Shown here piece by piece: positions 1 through 10,317 of a stretch of DNA of 64,000 nt (position 1 is the stretch's first letter; the number at the start of each line of letters is the position of its first letter). A program made the position numbers and the translations under genes. A model generated the notes under the pieces. That model searched no databases, was not told the origin of the DNA, and was given only the letters and a program-made list of their open reading frames with translations. The stretch is from Strigamia acuminata (taxonomy: Eukaryota > Arthropoda > Chilopoda > Geophilomorpha > Linotaeniidae). The stretch covers positions 4,636,501 through 4,700,500 of the forward strand of contig OX442318.1 of NCBI GenBank assembly GCA_949358305.1, in the 5' to 3' direction.

Positions 1-37
1 AAGCGCGGTAATACGTTCTCCGCGCACTTTAACGTAC

Positions 38-688
38 TTCGATTATAGAGAATGCCAAGCGAGCAGCAGGTTCTGCATATCGAGAGTTTTCGATGACCCT
101 GTTAAAAATGTGGCGGACTGCCTCCATCAGATGTCTGCTTGCAAGTTTATTTGGATCTGGTAAGGAAAACAACAAATGTGAAATGTCTCTCTTCGTACGG
201 GCTTTTCAGAAAACTGTACAAACCTTCGTAGGCTTTCTTGATGATGCCTTGAATTTCAAACCCAAATCCACCTAAATCAAACTCCTTAGGAATAATTGTC
301 TTTAAATCCCCTGCTCCAAGACTTTTGCTTCTCTTCAATCCAAATGAATTTTTGGGTGCTGAAACAAGAGATTTTTCATTGTAATTAGTTGTTATTAGAA
401 TGAGCTTTGTATACTGACCCATGTTGAGTGATGGCACTTGTAACTGAAAATGAACCTTCGACACGTGTGGAGTAATGGAACAAGTAGAGCGCAAGTTCGG
501 TTTAGGGGATTCTAAAACATTCTCTTTTTCTTTGACATCTGGATGAGGACTTCCCCTGTCATCGTTGGCAAAATATTGCATGTTGGTCGCACTCGAAGTG
601 GGGATAAACAATGGTGATTCAGGTGTTACGCTTCCTGCGTTTTTGGCCAAGAAAGGCTGAGAGGAGTTGCTCTCCGGACCACGAAGAT
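38..688 (-). CDS. Partial MIF4G-domain protein (MIF4GD/CTIF-like), two exons
   Basis: Two exons are visible. One ends at 224 and probably starts near 688 after the acceptor CAACATAG; the next is 156-38. The intron 223-157 is GT-AG, and the second exon ends at GAA before the donor gtacgt at 37. The joined reading frame is continuous across the junction (KKAYE then DPNKLASRHLMEAVRHIFNR). The first exon encodes a Ser/Pro-rich region; the second a helical stretch that ends ENSRYAEPAARLAFSIIE. That helix pattern resembles the first HEAT-like repeats of MIF4G domains in MIF4GD/SLIP1 and CTIF, which link mRNA 3'-end or cap factors to translation. The match is from memory and short, so the subfamily is uncertain. 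The gene continues past the left edge, and its own 5' end is not identified. No ATG was found upstream of 688 in frame, so an earlier exon is likely. Confidence 0.6.
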
Positions 689-711
689 CTATGTTGAGAA
701 ATGCCAATGTA

Positions 712-860
712 CAGTAATCCCTCGATTTGCGTGGTTTTACAACTATATGATAAAAGTTTAGGTAGGAGTTTCGATGCGTGGTTTTTCAAAAGTCAAACAA
801 AGGGGTTTGCATTGCATGGATTGGATTTGGATCATAACCCCGCGCCAATCGAGGGATCAC
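712..860. mobile_element. Small MITE with TCCCTCGATT inverted ends
   Basis: The left end (CAGTAATCCCTCGATTTGCG) and the inverted right end (GTGATCCCTCGATTGGCG) match closely, and TA lies at both borders (710-711 and 861-862). This is the layout of a Tc1/mariner or pogo-type MITE. It lies about 20 bp upstream of the presumed acceptor of the MIF4G exon, so it would sit in that intron. It has no coding capacity. Confidence 0.55.
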
Positions 861-934
861 TATGTTGTCAATACGCTCCCTTAAAGTCGAAAAGGCCCCA
901 TCAGGTAGGAGAACAATGAGACGAAATAGAGGTA

Positions 935-1179
935 CAGTCGAAACTGTTCATAACGAATCACGATATAATGAATTATCGATATAACGAATACCTAAAAATG
1001 GCCGGTTTGGTTGGCTGGCCACAGAACACCATGTTGTCAATACAATGTACTTTTTCAATGCACTTAAGCCTGTATAATTCCTTGTGGTGTCAATACACCA
1101 CAATTTCGATATAACAAATTATCGTTACAACGAATCGATTTTCGGGTCCCTTGCGATTCGTTATAAAGAGTTTCGACTG
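935..1179. mobile_element. pogo/Tigger-like MITE, 245 bp
   Basis: Terminal inverted repeats begin CAGTCGAAACT and run about 26 bp into ATAACGAATC, with TA at 933-934 and 1180-1181 as the target duplication. The inside is rich in ATCGATATAACGAA words. A right-end half copy lies at 60055-60121 and a related longer element at 9572-9926. There is no transposase. Confidence 0.75.
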
Positions 1180-1180
1180 T

Positions 1181-1518
1181 AGTTCAACCACAGAATAAAA
1201 CATACAGAATGGCGACTCCCCGTCTTGACGTGAGGCCCATGCGCCACTAGTGGCCGGCGTGTATATAAAAAAATGCAGACGACAAGAGATGATGAAACAA
1301 CTCCTATCTTACTAAAACTTAAAACTTAATTCATGTTTAACAAATGATTTGTTTACTTGGGTTTAAAAGGCGTTCTTGTGTTCAAATTTGCAACAAAACA
1401 ATGAATCACGTTGGCGCCACTGAAATAAGACGTTTTCATGACGTTCTTGAGCCTCAGGAACATCAAAGGAACCGATACCGAGTTGTCATTCTGTATGTTT
1501 TATTCTGTGGTTCAACTA
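1181..1518. mobile_element. Inverted-repeat element of about 338 bp
   Basis: A ~33-bp inverted repeat forms both ends: TAGTTCAACCACAGAATAAA at the left and its near-perfect complement at 1485-1518, differing at about two positions. It abuts the pogo-like MITE on the left, so one probably inserted beside the other. Open frames across 1344-1856 are unconvincing and include the right arm. Confidence 0.6.
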
Positions 1519-1965
1519 TCGTATTTCTTCGATTCCAACACGCACTTTTTTTCCATGTAGACATCCCTAGAAACGACGTGCGTCTTAGAATCGCGGTAAC
1601 CGAAACTGGATTTGATGAAACGGGATTCGATGAAATGATCCGACTCCTCTTAGAATCGAAGAAATGTGGTAATACTCAGGCCTGTTCCCACCCATCTTGT
1701 GCTGAATGTCAGTGGTCATTTGGATATACAATTGTTTTTGCAGGTGGCAAATGTAGAACTCGTAAAGGGAATCGCAAAGTCTCATTTGCCCAGCGATGTA
1801 GAGCGAGGACGGTTGGGTCGTGGGTTGTCCGAAATCGAACACAAGTTTGGGAGTGATGTGCTGGACATCAGCCATTTGCTCCTGCCTTATACTAAGCTAC
1901 AAGGGCGCACTGAGTGGTCGCATAAACATAAAAACAAGGAACGGACCCACTAGTTATTCTAGTAC

Positions 1966-2310
1966 AGGTCAAACCTCGCTCATTTTCAGTCATTTTTCGT
2001 TCAATTCTGATCATTTTCAGTCATTTTTCGTTCAATTCCGATCATTTTCAGTCATTTTTTGTTCAATTCCGATCATTTTCAGTCATTTTTTGTTCAATTC
2101 CGATCATTTTCAGTCATTTTTAATTCAATTCCGATCATTTTCAGTCATTTTTAGTTCAATTCCGATCATTTTCAGTCATTTTTTGTTCAATTCCAATCAG
2201 TCTACGTCGCAATTTTGAAATGTCACATTGTTGGGAGCTTGCTCAATTATCGTGCCCATCTTATTCGTCGCAAATTTGGGAGGTCGCATTGTTGAGAGCA
2301 ATTTAATGAT
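1966..2310 (-). mobile_element. Truncated inverted copy of the 7297-8139 element with an expanded minisatellite
   Basis: Positions 2200-2310 are a close reverse complement of 7385-7498 in the CCZ1 intron element. The adjacent 1980-2200 is a 31-bp minisatellite of about seven units (TCATTTTCAGTCATTTTT plus GTTCAATTCCGA). The same unit, fewer copies, sits at 7500-7620. The left border has a broken pogo-like end (TACAGGTCAAACCTCGC, 1964). Confidence 0.7.
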
Positions 2311-2875
2311 GATATACTTACTTGGAGGCCTGTATATTTCCATTGTTGGTTTCGTTGTCCTCACAGGCATCCCCACTTTGCGCGCCATTCGAGCAATTTC
2401 TAACTTCTTGGACACATCGTCCTTCGACTTTAAAGAGGAGTGTAAACAGAATGAATGTATTAAAGTGTTTGACGAATACGTAGATTACGTACCTGTTGTT
2501 CACGTATGTGCTGGTTTTGTTCAATTTTCCGCATAAATCCATGTTCCATGTTAAGTCCTGGAGATGGTCGCAAATTGTCGTCCATTTATCTATTTTGTGT
2601 TGAAATAGATATTTCTTAAACTGTTCAAAGATATTCGAAACTTGATCGTAAGTTCTGTTTTTATTCTCGGACGTCAAGTGAAGGCAAGGGAACAAGATTT
2701 CTTTCTAATCCTGAATAAAAACTAAATTGAAATTTAATGGCAAAAAGCTACTGACAGTCATTTTGAGAATTTTTAGTGTGCAGGGTGTTTATGCAAATTA
2801 TAGACGAACGAATCAGAAATTCAATAATCGGTGGAAATAGTTAAACAGCAAGTGTACAACGAAGCATTATGGCAT

Positions 2876-3170
2876 TATTTCACCATAAAATAGATTATTT
2901 CAGCAGAAAATGCATTATTTCAGCAGAAAATGCATTATTTCAGCAGAGAATGCATTATTTCAGCAGAAAATTCATAATTTTATCAGAAAATGCATTATTT
3001 CACCAGACAATGCATTATTTCAGTGAAAAATTAATCTTTTTTGCATAAAAATGCATTTTTTTTACCTCAAAATAAATTTATTTCTGATAAAAATGCATTT
3101 TATTCTTCCTGATACTACATTATTTTGCTTTAAAATGCATTTTTTGCCAAAAATATTGCAATTTATCATT
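2876..3170. repeat. Minisatellite of TTATTTCAGCAGAAAATGCA units
   Basis: A 20-bp unit repeats about seven times from 2885 to 3025, then decays into AAAATGCATTTT-rich sequence up to about 3170. Similar AAAATGCATTT words recur in CCZ1 intron 7. No gene is seen between 2311 and 3600. Confidence 0.75.
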
Positions 3171-3443
3171 AAAATGTGATAAATATATCATTTCTAAATA
3201 CTTCTGGGCCCTTAAACACCACATAACAATGCTTAACGCATTAGTTAACGCCAGGAAATTGGAGCAATCTGTCTATAACAATTCTCATAATAACTTGAGC
3301 ACATCTTTCATTAATAAATTAGTTGCATTCAAATTTAAGCAAAAATGTTGAATGCAACTAAAGTTAATACACAAATAAAAATATTGACCCACCAGCACGC
3401 ATGTGCAATGCAACGAGTTTTCTACAATGAAAAAGAAAGAGAA

Positions 3444-3515
3444 ATAAATAAATAAAATAAAATAAAATAAAAATAAAATAAAATAAAATAAATAAATAAA
3501 TAAATGAATGAATGA
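3444..3515. repeat. AT-rich microsatellite (AAATA)n and (AATG)n
   Basis: A simple run of AAATA/AATAA units ends in ATGAATGAATGA. Open frames on the minus strand across it are Phe/Ile/Tyr runs and were not taken as genes. Confidence 0.85.
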
Positions 3516-3615
3516 ATAATAGATTGCAGTGTTTTGGTACCGTAATGTGATTGAAATGAATGCGTGGAATGGGTTTGGCACAACTGCATCCAAAATTGGA
3601 ACAAAAATCCATCGA

Positions 3616-4434
3616 TGACGTCACCACACATCAACACACGATGAATGTAACCATTTTGGGTTATCGCATCGCATTGATTAAGTTTAATTGATGGGAATAT
3701 GATGACAGCAGCAAAAAAGCAGGAAGTAAGTAATAAAACGCTTCAAATATCGTCGCAAAACCACAAAATTCAATTAATTTTTAAATTAATTTTTTTTTAT
3801 ATTTTTTAAAAATAAATGCAAATAATTAAAAATTAAATTTTAAGCGAAAAAATCCAATTTTTTCGGCTCCGGCGTTTACTTATTCGCTCTTTTCAGCGTT
3901 ATTTATTTATTTTTAATTTTGTGCATTCTTTGGATCTCGTCTCAGCATCCCTATGACGTCACCGGATGATTTTGGATGCTGCGTCATGAGTTCATTAATT
4001 ATTCACGGTTTTGTGGGACTAGCAATTCATTGTATAATCACAAGCATTGGTATTGTATCGTGTTGCTTACCGTATGTGCGCAATTCGTTATCTCTAAATG
4101 AGAGTTTTAAAAAATTTCGTTCGCCATTGCCTTCACGTTAGGCTCGATCATCGCCATCTTCGATTTGTGTCGTTTGGCGTTTCGTTCGCAGATGGCGCCA
4201 CCTTACTAATCAATGCGCCGGCTGCAGTTTTAAATTACATTAATTACTCGCCTCGATCGATAATTACCTCGAAAATAGAATTCATGCGATGCGGAAAACC
4301 AAACTGAGTAAATTCGACGTTTTTATTTATCGATTAATTCGTCCGAATTAATTTCTATATTTTTAAACCCTTTGTCGTTTTACCACCAGGAGAATTTATT
4401 GATTTCCAGTTCAGTTGTGAGCGAGATGACGTCA
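3616..4434. promoter_or_regulatory. Three perfect CRE palindromes upstream of CCZ1
   Basis: The full 8-bp CRE/ATF palindrome TGACGTCA occurs at 3616-3623, 3954-3961 and 4427-4434; the last is 140 bp before the CCZ1 start codon. By chance this word is expected about once per 65 kb. The region 3600-4573 has no convincing gene, so it is the natural promoter interval for CCZ1. Binding by CREB/ATF-family bZIP factors is inferred from the motif only. Confidence 0.5.
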
Positions 4435-4573
4435 TCACTTTTCACAGCTGATATGGGAAGAACGAAGGACGAATTAAACCGCGATATGAAGATTTAAGAT
4501 GGCAGCGCCCTGTCGCAGTACTCTGATTGTATCTTAAGCCGTTTAGAAGAATGATTGATCTATAAAAACGATA

Positions 4574-7500
4574 ATGGGCGCAAAATCGCCAATATCTTTA
4601 CTTAACTTTATTATTTTCAATCCGACACTTGGTCAAAGGGAAGGCGAGGTAGGTGGTTGAATTAATCGGTTGCAAATGGATTTGTTTGAATAAAAAATGT
4701 CATTTTTAAGGAACATAAGAAGATATTGTATTATCACCCAAAGGAAACTGATTTGGACACGCAAATCAGAACTGTTGGCCTCTGTGAGGCTTTTGTTAAA
4801 TTCACAATGTAAGTATTTTTAAGGATTAGGTGATTTTTTTTGATTTTTTAATATTTTTATTATTGTTTTTATTTTATTGTTGCAGCACTTTTGATCCAGT
4901 AAAACCTTGTCAGGCTGTACATACAAAGAAGACTTGCCAACTTTTTTTAGAAGCAGAATCGGATTTCTGGATGATTCTTGTAATTATTTTTCGCAAAATA
5001 ATTCAATTTTACATTTGGTTTTTTAATACGAAAATTTAATCTTTTATTTGATTTTTTAAAACAAAAATTCGATTTTTCACTTGATTTTATTCAACAATTT
5101 AGTTTTTACGTGGTTTTAACTCGAAGAATTCAATTTTTACTCGATTTTTACTCAAAAATTAATTTTTTTACTTGATTTTTATACAAAAATTCAATTTTTA
5201 CTCGATTTTTACTTAAAAATTAATTTTTTTACTTCATTTTTATACAAAAATTCAATTTTTACTCGATTTTTACTCAAAAATTAATTTTTTTTACTTGATT
5301 TTTATACAAAAATTCAATTTGTAATCGATTTTTATTCGAAACATTTAATTTTTACTCGTATTTCACCCCAAAAGTTCAATTCTACTCAATTTTTACTCAA
5401 AAACTCTGTTTCTTTTGCTTAAAAATTCGATTTTTTAAGCAAATAAATTGCAATTTACTCGTGAAAATTGTTTTAATTGTTTTAATTGTTCAATTGTTTT
5501 AATTTCTCTTCCTCCAGACTCTGAACATTCCATTCCTACAGAAAACCAAAGACGATCAAGTTACGGTTGACTATCAAAGCGAGGATGTACAGGACAACGT
5601 CTACCAAGCCATTCTCAAACAAACTTATCACATGTTCAGAGTAGCTAAACCATTCTCACCAACCGACATTTTATATTTTTAACTTTTCTCTCTTTTCACC
5701 AGCTCTTCATGGGACCTTTTGAGCTGAACATGAAAACTTGCGGCTCCGTAACGAACGTTAAAGAAAACCTCGAGCATTTTTTCTCTCGGGTAAACACGAA
5801 AAACAAAATGGCCGCAACAACAAACCGAAAAAATTCGAGTTTTTATTAATTTTAATTTAATTTTTCGTTTTTTTTCTTCAGTATTTACCTTCGTTGAGGT
5901 TGCAAGATAGCGACATAATGGATATTTTCCGCGGAATTAGTTTTCTTCCTTTAGATAAGAACAATTTTCTTAAAATTCAGTTTTTCATCAACCGATTGGA
6001 GAGTTCGTTCACGCTCGTCAAATACATCGCCTTTCTCTTCAATGATCAACTTGTCTGGTAAAATTCGACTAAAATTGATTTTTAAATTTAATAAAATATT
6101 TATTTATGTTTTTTATTTTTTAAAAAAAAATTAGGAGTGGATTAGAACAAGAAGATATGCAAATAATGTACAAATATTTAACGACTAACTTGTTTCCTGC
6201 GTGCGTGGAATCAGAATTGCAAATCGGTGCGGCTACTGCGACAGTATTTCACACCGACAGTGTGTCACCTCACTTTGGAAAGTGAGATAAACGACGAGGG
6301 GTGTTTAAGGATGTATTTTTTCGATAAAAAGATGCGTATTGAAGCCTAGAAGTGTATTTTTCATGCAAAGGGACCCTTTTTGCATTTAAAAATGCATTTA
6401 TTTGCCTAAAAGTGCACTTATTTATCTAAAAAATGCTTTTCTTTACATGAAAATGCATTTATTTACTTAAAAATGCAGTTATTTGATATTAAAATGCATT
6501 TTTTTACATTAAAATGCATTTTTTTTACATTAAAATGCTTTTTTTTTACATTAAAATGCATTTAATTAAAAAAAAAATGCATTTTTCATGTTGGAAGTTC
6601 AGAAATTGAATGTCTCGTGTCGAATTCTATATGAATAATTGATGTTTTGATGCATTTTTTGCTGATTACTCGACGCAGATTCATACTCGGTCCGCCTAAT
6701 TTAAACGAGTCTGATTTGGGAAAAATTCCCAGGATATTTGTTAACGTTGAAACCAAATGCGAGGAATGTTATTTGGTGGCTTATCGTGCTTTGGGTGCGA
6801 CCGTATGTCTGCTGGTTGACAGTACGTATTATTCTTTAATTATTTCGCCGCCATTTTACCAATAATTTATTTCTTTCTTTTGTTTAGGTACAACAAATTT
6901 GAACATCGATTTTTTTAAGAAGCTAGACGGATTCTTGGGAAGCCAGTTATCGAGTTTAGCGTCTGAAATTGGTGATCAATACAATAAAAAACCAACCAGG
7001 TGAATAATTTATAAATACTTTATTGATTTATGGATTTGTTTAATGATTTTTTTGGTTTTTTGTACAGCAATGCGAGTTCGGACATGAATTTTAAATATAT
7101 TTATTTTAATCACATGAATCTGGCACAAAAATCGTCCGTTCATGGCGATACGAAACGAATTGGGAGCATTAATATTCCGAGTGATGTGATGAAAATCATC
7201 GCCGATTTAAATTTCGATCTGAAAAGGTAATGGAGATTCACTAAAAATCCAATTCCAGTATGGTTGTGTATTATCGGTATCGCGATGAGTATTCGCGGGC
7301 AGTGTCCAAATTTGCGATGGCCAGATTTGCGGTCGCTAAAATTGCGATCCAAAATTTGTGCTGACCAAATTTGCGACGCACATTAAGATTAAATTGCTCT
7401 CAACAATGCGACCTCCCAAATTTGCGACGAATAAAATGGGCACGATAATTGAGCAAGCTCCCAACAAAGTGACATTTCAAATTTGCGACGTAGACTGATC

Positions 7501-8841
7501 GGAATTACTGAAAATGATTTGAATTGAACAAAAAATGACCGAAAATGATTGGAATTGAACAAAAAATGACCGAAAATGATTGAAATTGAACAAAATATGA
7601 CTGAAAATGATCAGAATTGAAGTAAAAACCACCCAAAAAGGACCAAAAAACAACCAATAATGACTCAAAACATGATGAAGCCCATCGTAGGACTGGACGT
7701 CATGCGGGCGAGCGTGAAGAGCGAGAGGGGCGACCATCATCATCGACCTGAATCGACCGCCGCTGACTTGATGGATCCGGCACAGACTCGTGCACAAATA
7801 AGAGAAGCTGACGTCCATCAAGTTTTCCGGTTTCGGACGACTTCCGTCGGTAGCTCCGTGGTCGTGTACAGACTCGTCGAATGAAACAATTATGATATGG
7901 CAGTAACAATGATAGGGCAGAAACACAGCTAAAACGTAGCTAAACCGTGTCGCAGATTTGGAACCGTCGCAAATTTGGGAGCAATTCAGTCATCGCAAAT
8001 TTGGAACCATCGCAAATTTGAGATCATTTCTATATAAATAAATTAAATATTTTTAAATCGTCGCAATTTATAAACGTTGCAATTTTGAGAGCAATTTTAG
8101 CAATCGCAAATTTGGCCATCGCAAATGTGGTCCTACACCGTATTCGCAACTACGATGGAATTTGTATTTTTAACTAAAAGTTTTGTGGCATGCATATAAA
8201 TAAACATCGAATAAATATAAATATACATCGAATAAATATAAATAAACAAACATCAAATAAATATAAATAAACAAATATCAAATAAATATAAATAAATATC
8301 AAATAAATATAAATAAACAAACATCAAATAAATATAAATAAACATCGAATAAATATCAGATTTGTTATAACAAAATAAATATTCAATTTCTTAAAACAAA
8401 ATAAATATTCAATTTGTTAAAACAAAATAAATATTCAATTTCTTAAAACAAAAATAAAATGGATTTCAAAGAGAATAGTTGATTTTTAAAATAAGTATTG
8501 AATATGAGACTCGTTTTGAGAGTGGTTTAGGATTAGGCCTAATTTATTAACTCTGATTCGTATTTTTTTTATTTGTTGTTTTAGGTTGAAAGGCGGTGAA
8601 TTAATTGTTAAAACAATGTCAGATTGTTGGATTGTGGGTAAATATTCAGATCAAAGAGAATTTTACGTTGTCATTCATCAGAAAAATGCAAATTTAATCG
8701 AGGTCAATGGTAAGGAATTAAAACGAAACATCTGTTGCGTTAAAAATTGATTTTTATTTATAATATTTTTTTAAAAATTATACAGAAGAAGTCAAGAAGT
8801 TTTGTTCGGCCCATTTCAACAATATTTTCATTTCTGATTGA
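4574..8841 (+). CDS. CCZ1: Vacuolar fusion protein CCZ1 homolog, 12 exons
   Basis: CCZ1 pairs with MON1 as the guanine-nucleotide exchange factor that loads RAB7 onto late endosomes, lysosomes and autophagosomes. Exons: 4574-4648, 4711-4808, 4886-4979, 5518-5640, 5703-5789, 5882-6057, 6135-6281, 6679-6821, 6888-6999, 7068-7226, 8585-8709 and 8786-8841. Every intron is GT-AG and all phases agree, giving 1395 nt (464 residues); animal CCZ1 proteins are about 480. Residues that fix the family include FIIFNPTLGQREGE at the N-terminus (longin domain), LCEAFVKF, DIFRGISFLPLD, KIPRIFVN, FKYIYFNHMNLA and VVIHQKNANLIEVNEEVKKF near the C-terminus. The first ATG matches the family start. Most introns are 60-100 bp; intron 3 (538 bp), intron 7 (397 bp) and intron 10 (1358 bp) are swollen by repeats. 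No frame break is seen, so the gene is likely functional. Confidence 0.96.
5040..5420. repeat. Degenerate tandem repeat in CCZ1 intron 3
   Basis: Units near 60 bp alternate ACTCGATTTTTACTCAAAAA with TTTTTATACAAAAATTCAA. The repeat accounts for most of the length of intron 3. Confidence 0.7.
6340..6590. repeat. AAAATGCATTT-rich repeat in CCZ1 intron 7
   Basis: Short units of the form TTACATTAAAATGCATTT recur about ten times and fill most of intron 7. The words resemble those at 2990-3170 upstream of the gene. Confidence 0.7.
7297..8139. mobile_element. 843-bp hAT/P-like non-autonomous element in CCZ1 intron 10
   Basis: An 8-bp target duplication GTATTCGC flanks the element (7289-7296 and 8140-8147). 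The ends are imperfect inverted repeats: the left starts GGGCAGTGTCC and the inverted right end starts GGTGTAGGACC, then both run into ATTTGCGATGGCC. Subterminal motifs CCAAATTTGCGA (left) and TCGCAAATTTGG (right) repeat many times, and a short minisatellite lies at 7500-7620. An open stretch at 7660-7884 is unlike any transposase I know. An 8-bp duplication fits the hAT or P superfamily. Confidence 0.8.
8170..8460. repeat. AAATATAAATAAAC tandem repeats in CCZ1 intron 10
   Basis: Roughly 25-bp AT-rich units (AATAAATATAAATAAACATC) are followed by about four AACAAAATAAATATTCAATT units. No function is seen. Confidence 0.75.
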
Positions 8842-9571
8842 GGTATTAAATTAAACCAAATTAAATGATTAAAAATGGATAAATATTATTTTAATTTGCT
8901 CTTTTTTAGCACAAGAACAACAACAAAATGGAACTTTTTAATTCACGTTGATTTGTACACAAACTGTGTAAATATATATTGAAAATTAATTTTAATTTAG
9001 AAAAATTAATTTGAAAGTAAAAAAAAAAATATCTAAATTTTGGCATTTATATGTAGACAAATTGAATTAATTTTTCCCCCTCTTTCTTTCATTTAACAAT
9101 ACGATTTCACTTGTAATTTTGGAATTTCTCTCAAAATTAAAATTGTTTTTGTCTACTATTTTGAACAAAATTAAAAAAAAAAGAAATAAAAATTTCGCAA
9201 ATAGTCGCAGCTGGCTATTACAGGTAAAAAAAGACAAACAATTACCTAAAATAAAACTGTTTTCACACACGTTTCCGTTAACCTCAAGGTGACCAGAACC
9301 AAATGCATCCAGTCCTGCAGCTCGGCGACTTTTCGGTAAGAATCGTTAACACTCAAAATCAAAAAATTGAATTTTTTGTTTAAATACTAACCACAAAAAT
9401 AAAATAATACACTCAGGACGGATTTACATTTTTTTGGCCCTAAAACTTGAACATTTAAAGGGGCCCTGTGCCCACTGCTGAACAAAATACTTTTACCGTA
9501 TTTCTTCGACGCACTTTTCCCACATATACAAACAGAATGCGTGTTAGAAAGCTTTTTTCCTCTTGGTGGTA

Positions 9572-9926
9572 CAGGTCGAACCTCGCTATAACGAACAGCA
9601 AAAAGCAGTCTGTAATAACAAGAATTTGGTATAGTTAAATGATTTATAATGGGAGAAATTGGACAGGCAACCAACTGTAAGAGGCGCGGATCTTATTCGA
9701 GGTCATCTGGCCCAATTACAATTTATTTTTCACGAAAATACAAATTTTTTTCCGTATTTTACACAACTAATGTAGCGTTAGTTACATTAAATGTAAAAAA
9801 AATACCGTACTTTTGCGATAATACCGTATTTTTACTGTCCCAGTCACGGCTCTTATTCGAATAAATACGGTAGTTGAAATGAGAAATTCAGTATAACGGT
9901 GTCCGTAATAGCGGAGGTTCGACAAG
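9572..9926. mobile_element. pogo-like MITE, about 355 bp
   Basis: The left end CAGGTCGAACCTCGCTATAA and the inverted right end CTTGTCGAACCTCCGCTATT lie between TA dinucleotides at 9570-9571 and 9927-9928. The region between CCZ1 and the UNC93-like gene (8842-10317) otherwise holds only repeats. Confidence 0.7.
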
Positions 9927-9939
9927 TACTGAAATACGG

Positions 9940-10147
9940 CAGCTGAATTCAAAAATTAAAATATTTTGTGCTTTACTTCAATTTTAAAACATAAATGACA
10001 TCATTTCCTGTCCTATTTATTAAATTAAACTATATTAAATATTTATTTATAATTGTAATTGTATATTTATAATATGTTTATTAGAACAAATCAAAATTTA
10101 AACTTAAAATACGCTTAAACTAAAATTGTATTTTTACTTTTGAATTG
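9940..10147. mobile_element. GCTGCATTCAAAAAT-type MITE, copy 1
   Basis: This shares about 130 bp at its left and 60 bp at its right with copies at 12988-13156 and 61610-61984. It starts AGCTGAATTCAAAAATTA and ends TTTACTTTTGAATTG. The family has AT-rich insides and short inverted ends of the type GCTGCATTTAAAAAT. No ORF is present. Confidence 0.7.
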
Positions 10148-10154
10148 ATTATAC

Positions 10155-10270
10155 CAGGGGTCGGCAAGTAATTTTAAGTGGGGTCCGGATACTATTGAAA
10201 ATGTTTATCGAGGTCCAGAAAAAAAAACTCATAATAGTTACTAGTTTTAAATTTTTATTTTGACTCATTG
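10155..10270. repeat. hAT-end-like repeat CAGGGGTCGGCAA, copy 1
   Basis: About 115 bp are nearly identical to 25976-26090, both beginning CAGGGGTCGGCAA. That word is also the terminal inverted repeat of the complete hAT-like element at 62716. No matching right end is visible, so this is a fragment. It abuts the splice acceptor (TTTCTAG, 10301-10306) before the UNC93-like start codon. Confidence 0.65.
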
Positions 10271-10317
10271 ATAATAATAATAATAATAATTTCTCTCTCT
10301 TTCTAGACCACTAGATA

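Noticed and set aside
1344-1856. 170-codon plus ORF
   Set aside because: It overlaps the right arm of an inverted-repeat element and shows no family signature.
3285-3637. Phe/Tyr/Ile-rich minus ORFs
   Set aside because: Generated by the (AAATA)n microsatellite.
7660-7884. 74-codon ORF in CCZ1 intron 10 as a transposase remnant
   Set aside because: No catalytic or DNA-binding motif seen; lies inside a non-autonomous element.
8585-8709. Alternative donor gtaaat at 8638 in CCZ1 exon 11
   Set aside because: Reading through keeps the conserved WIVGKYSDQREFYVVIHQ block; splicing there would delete it.
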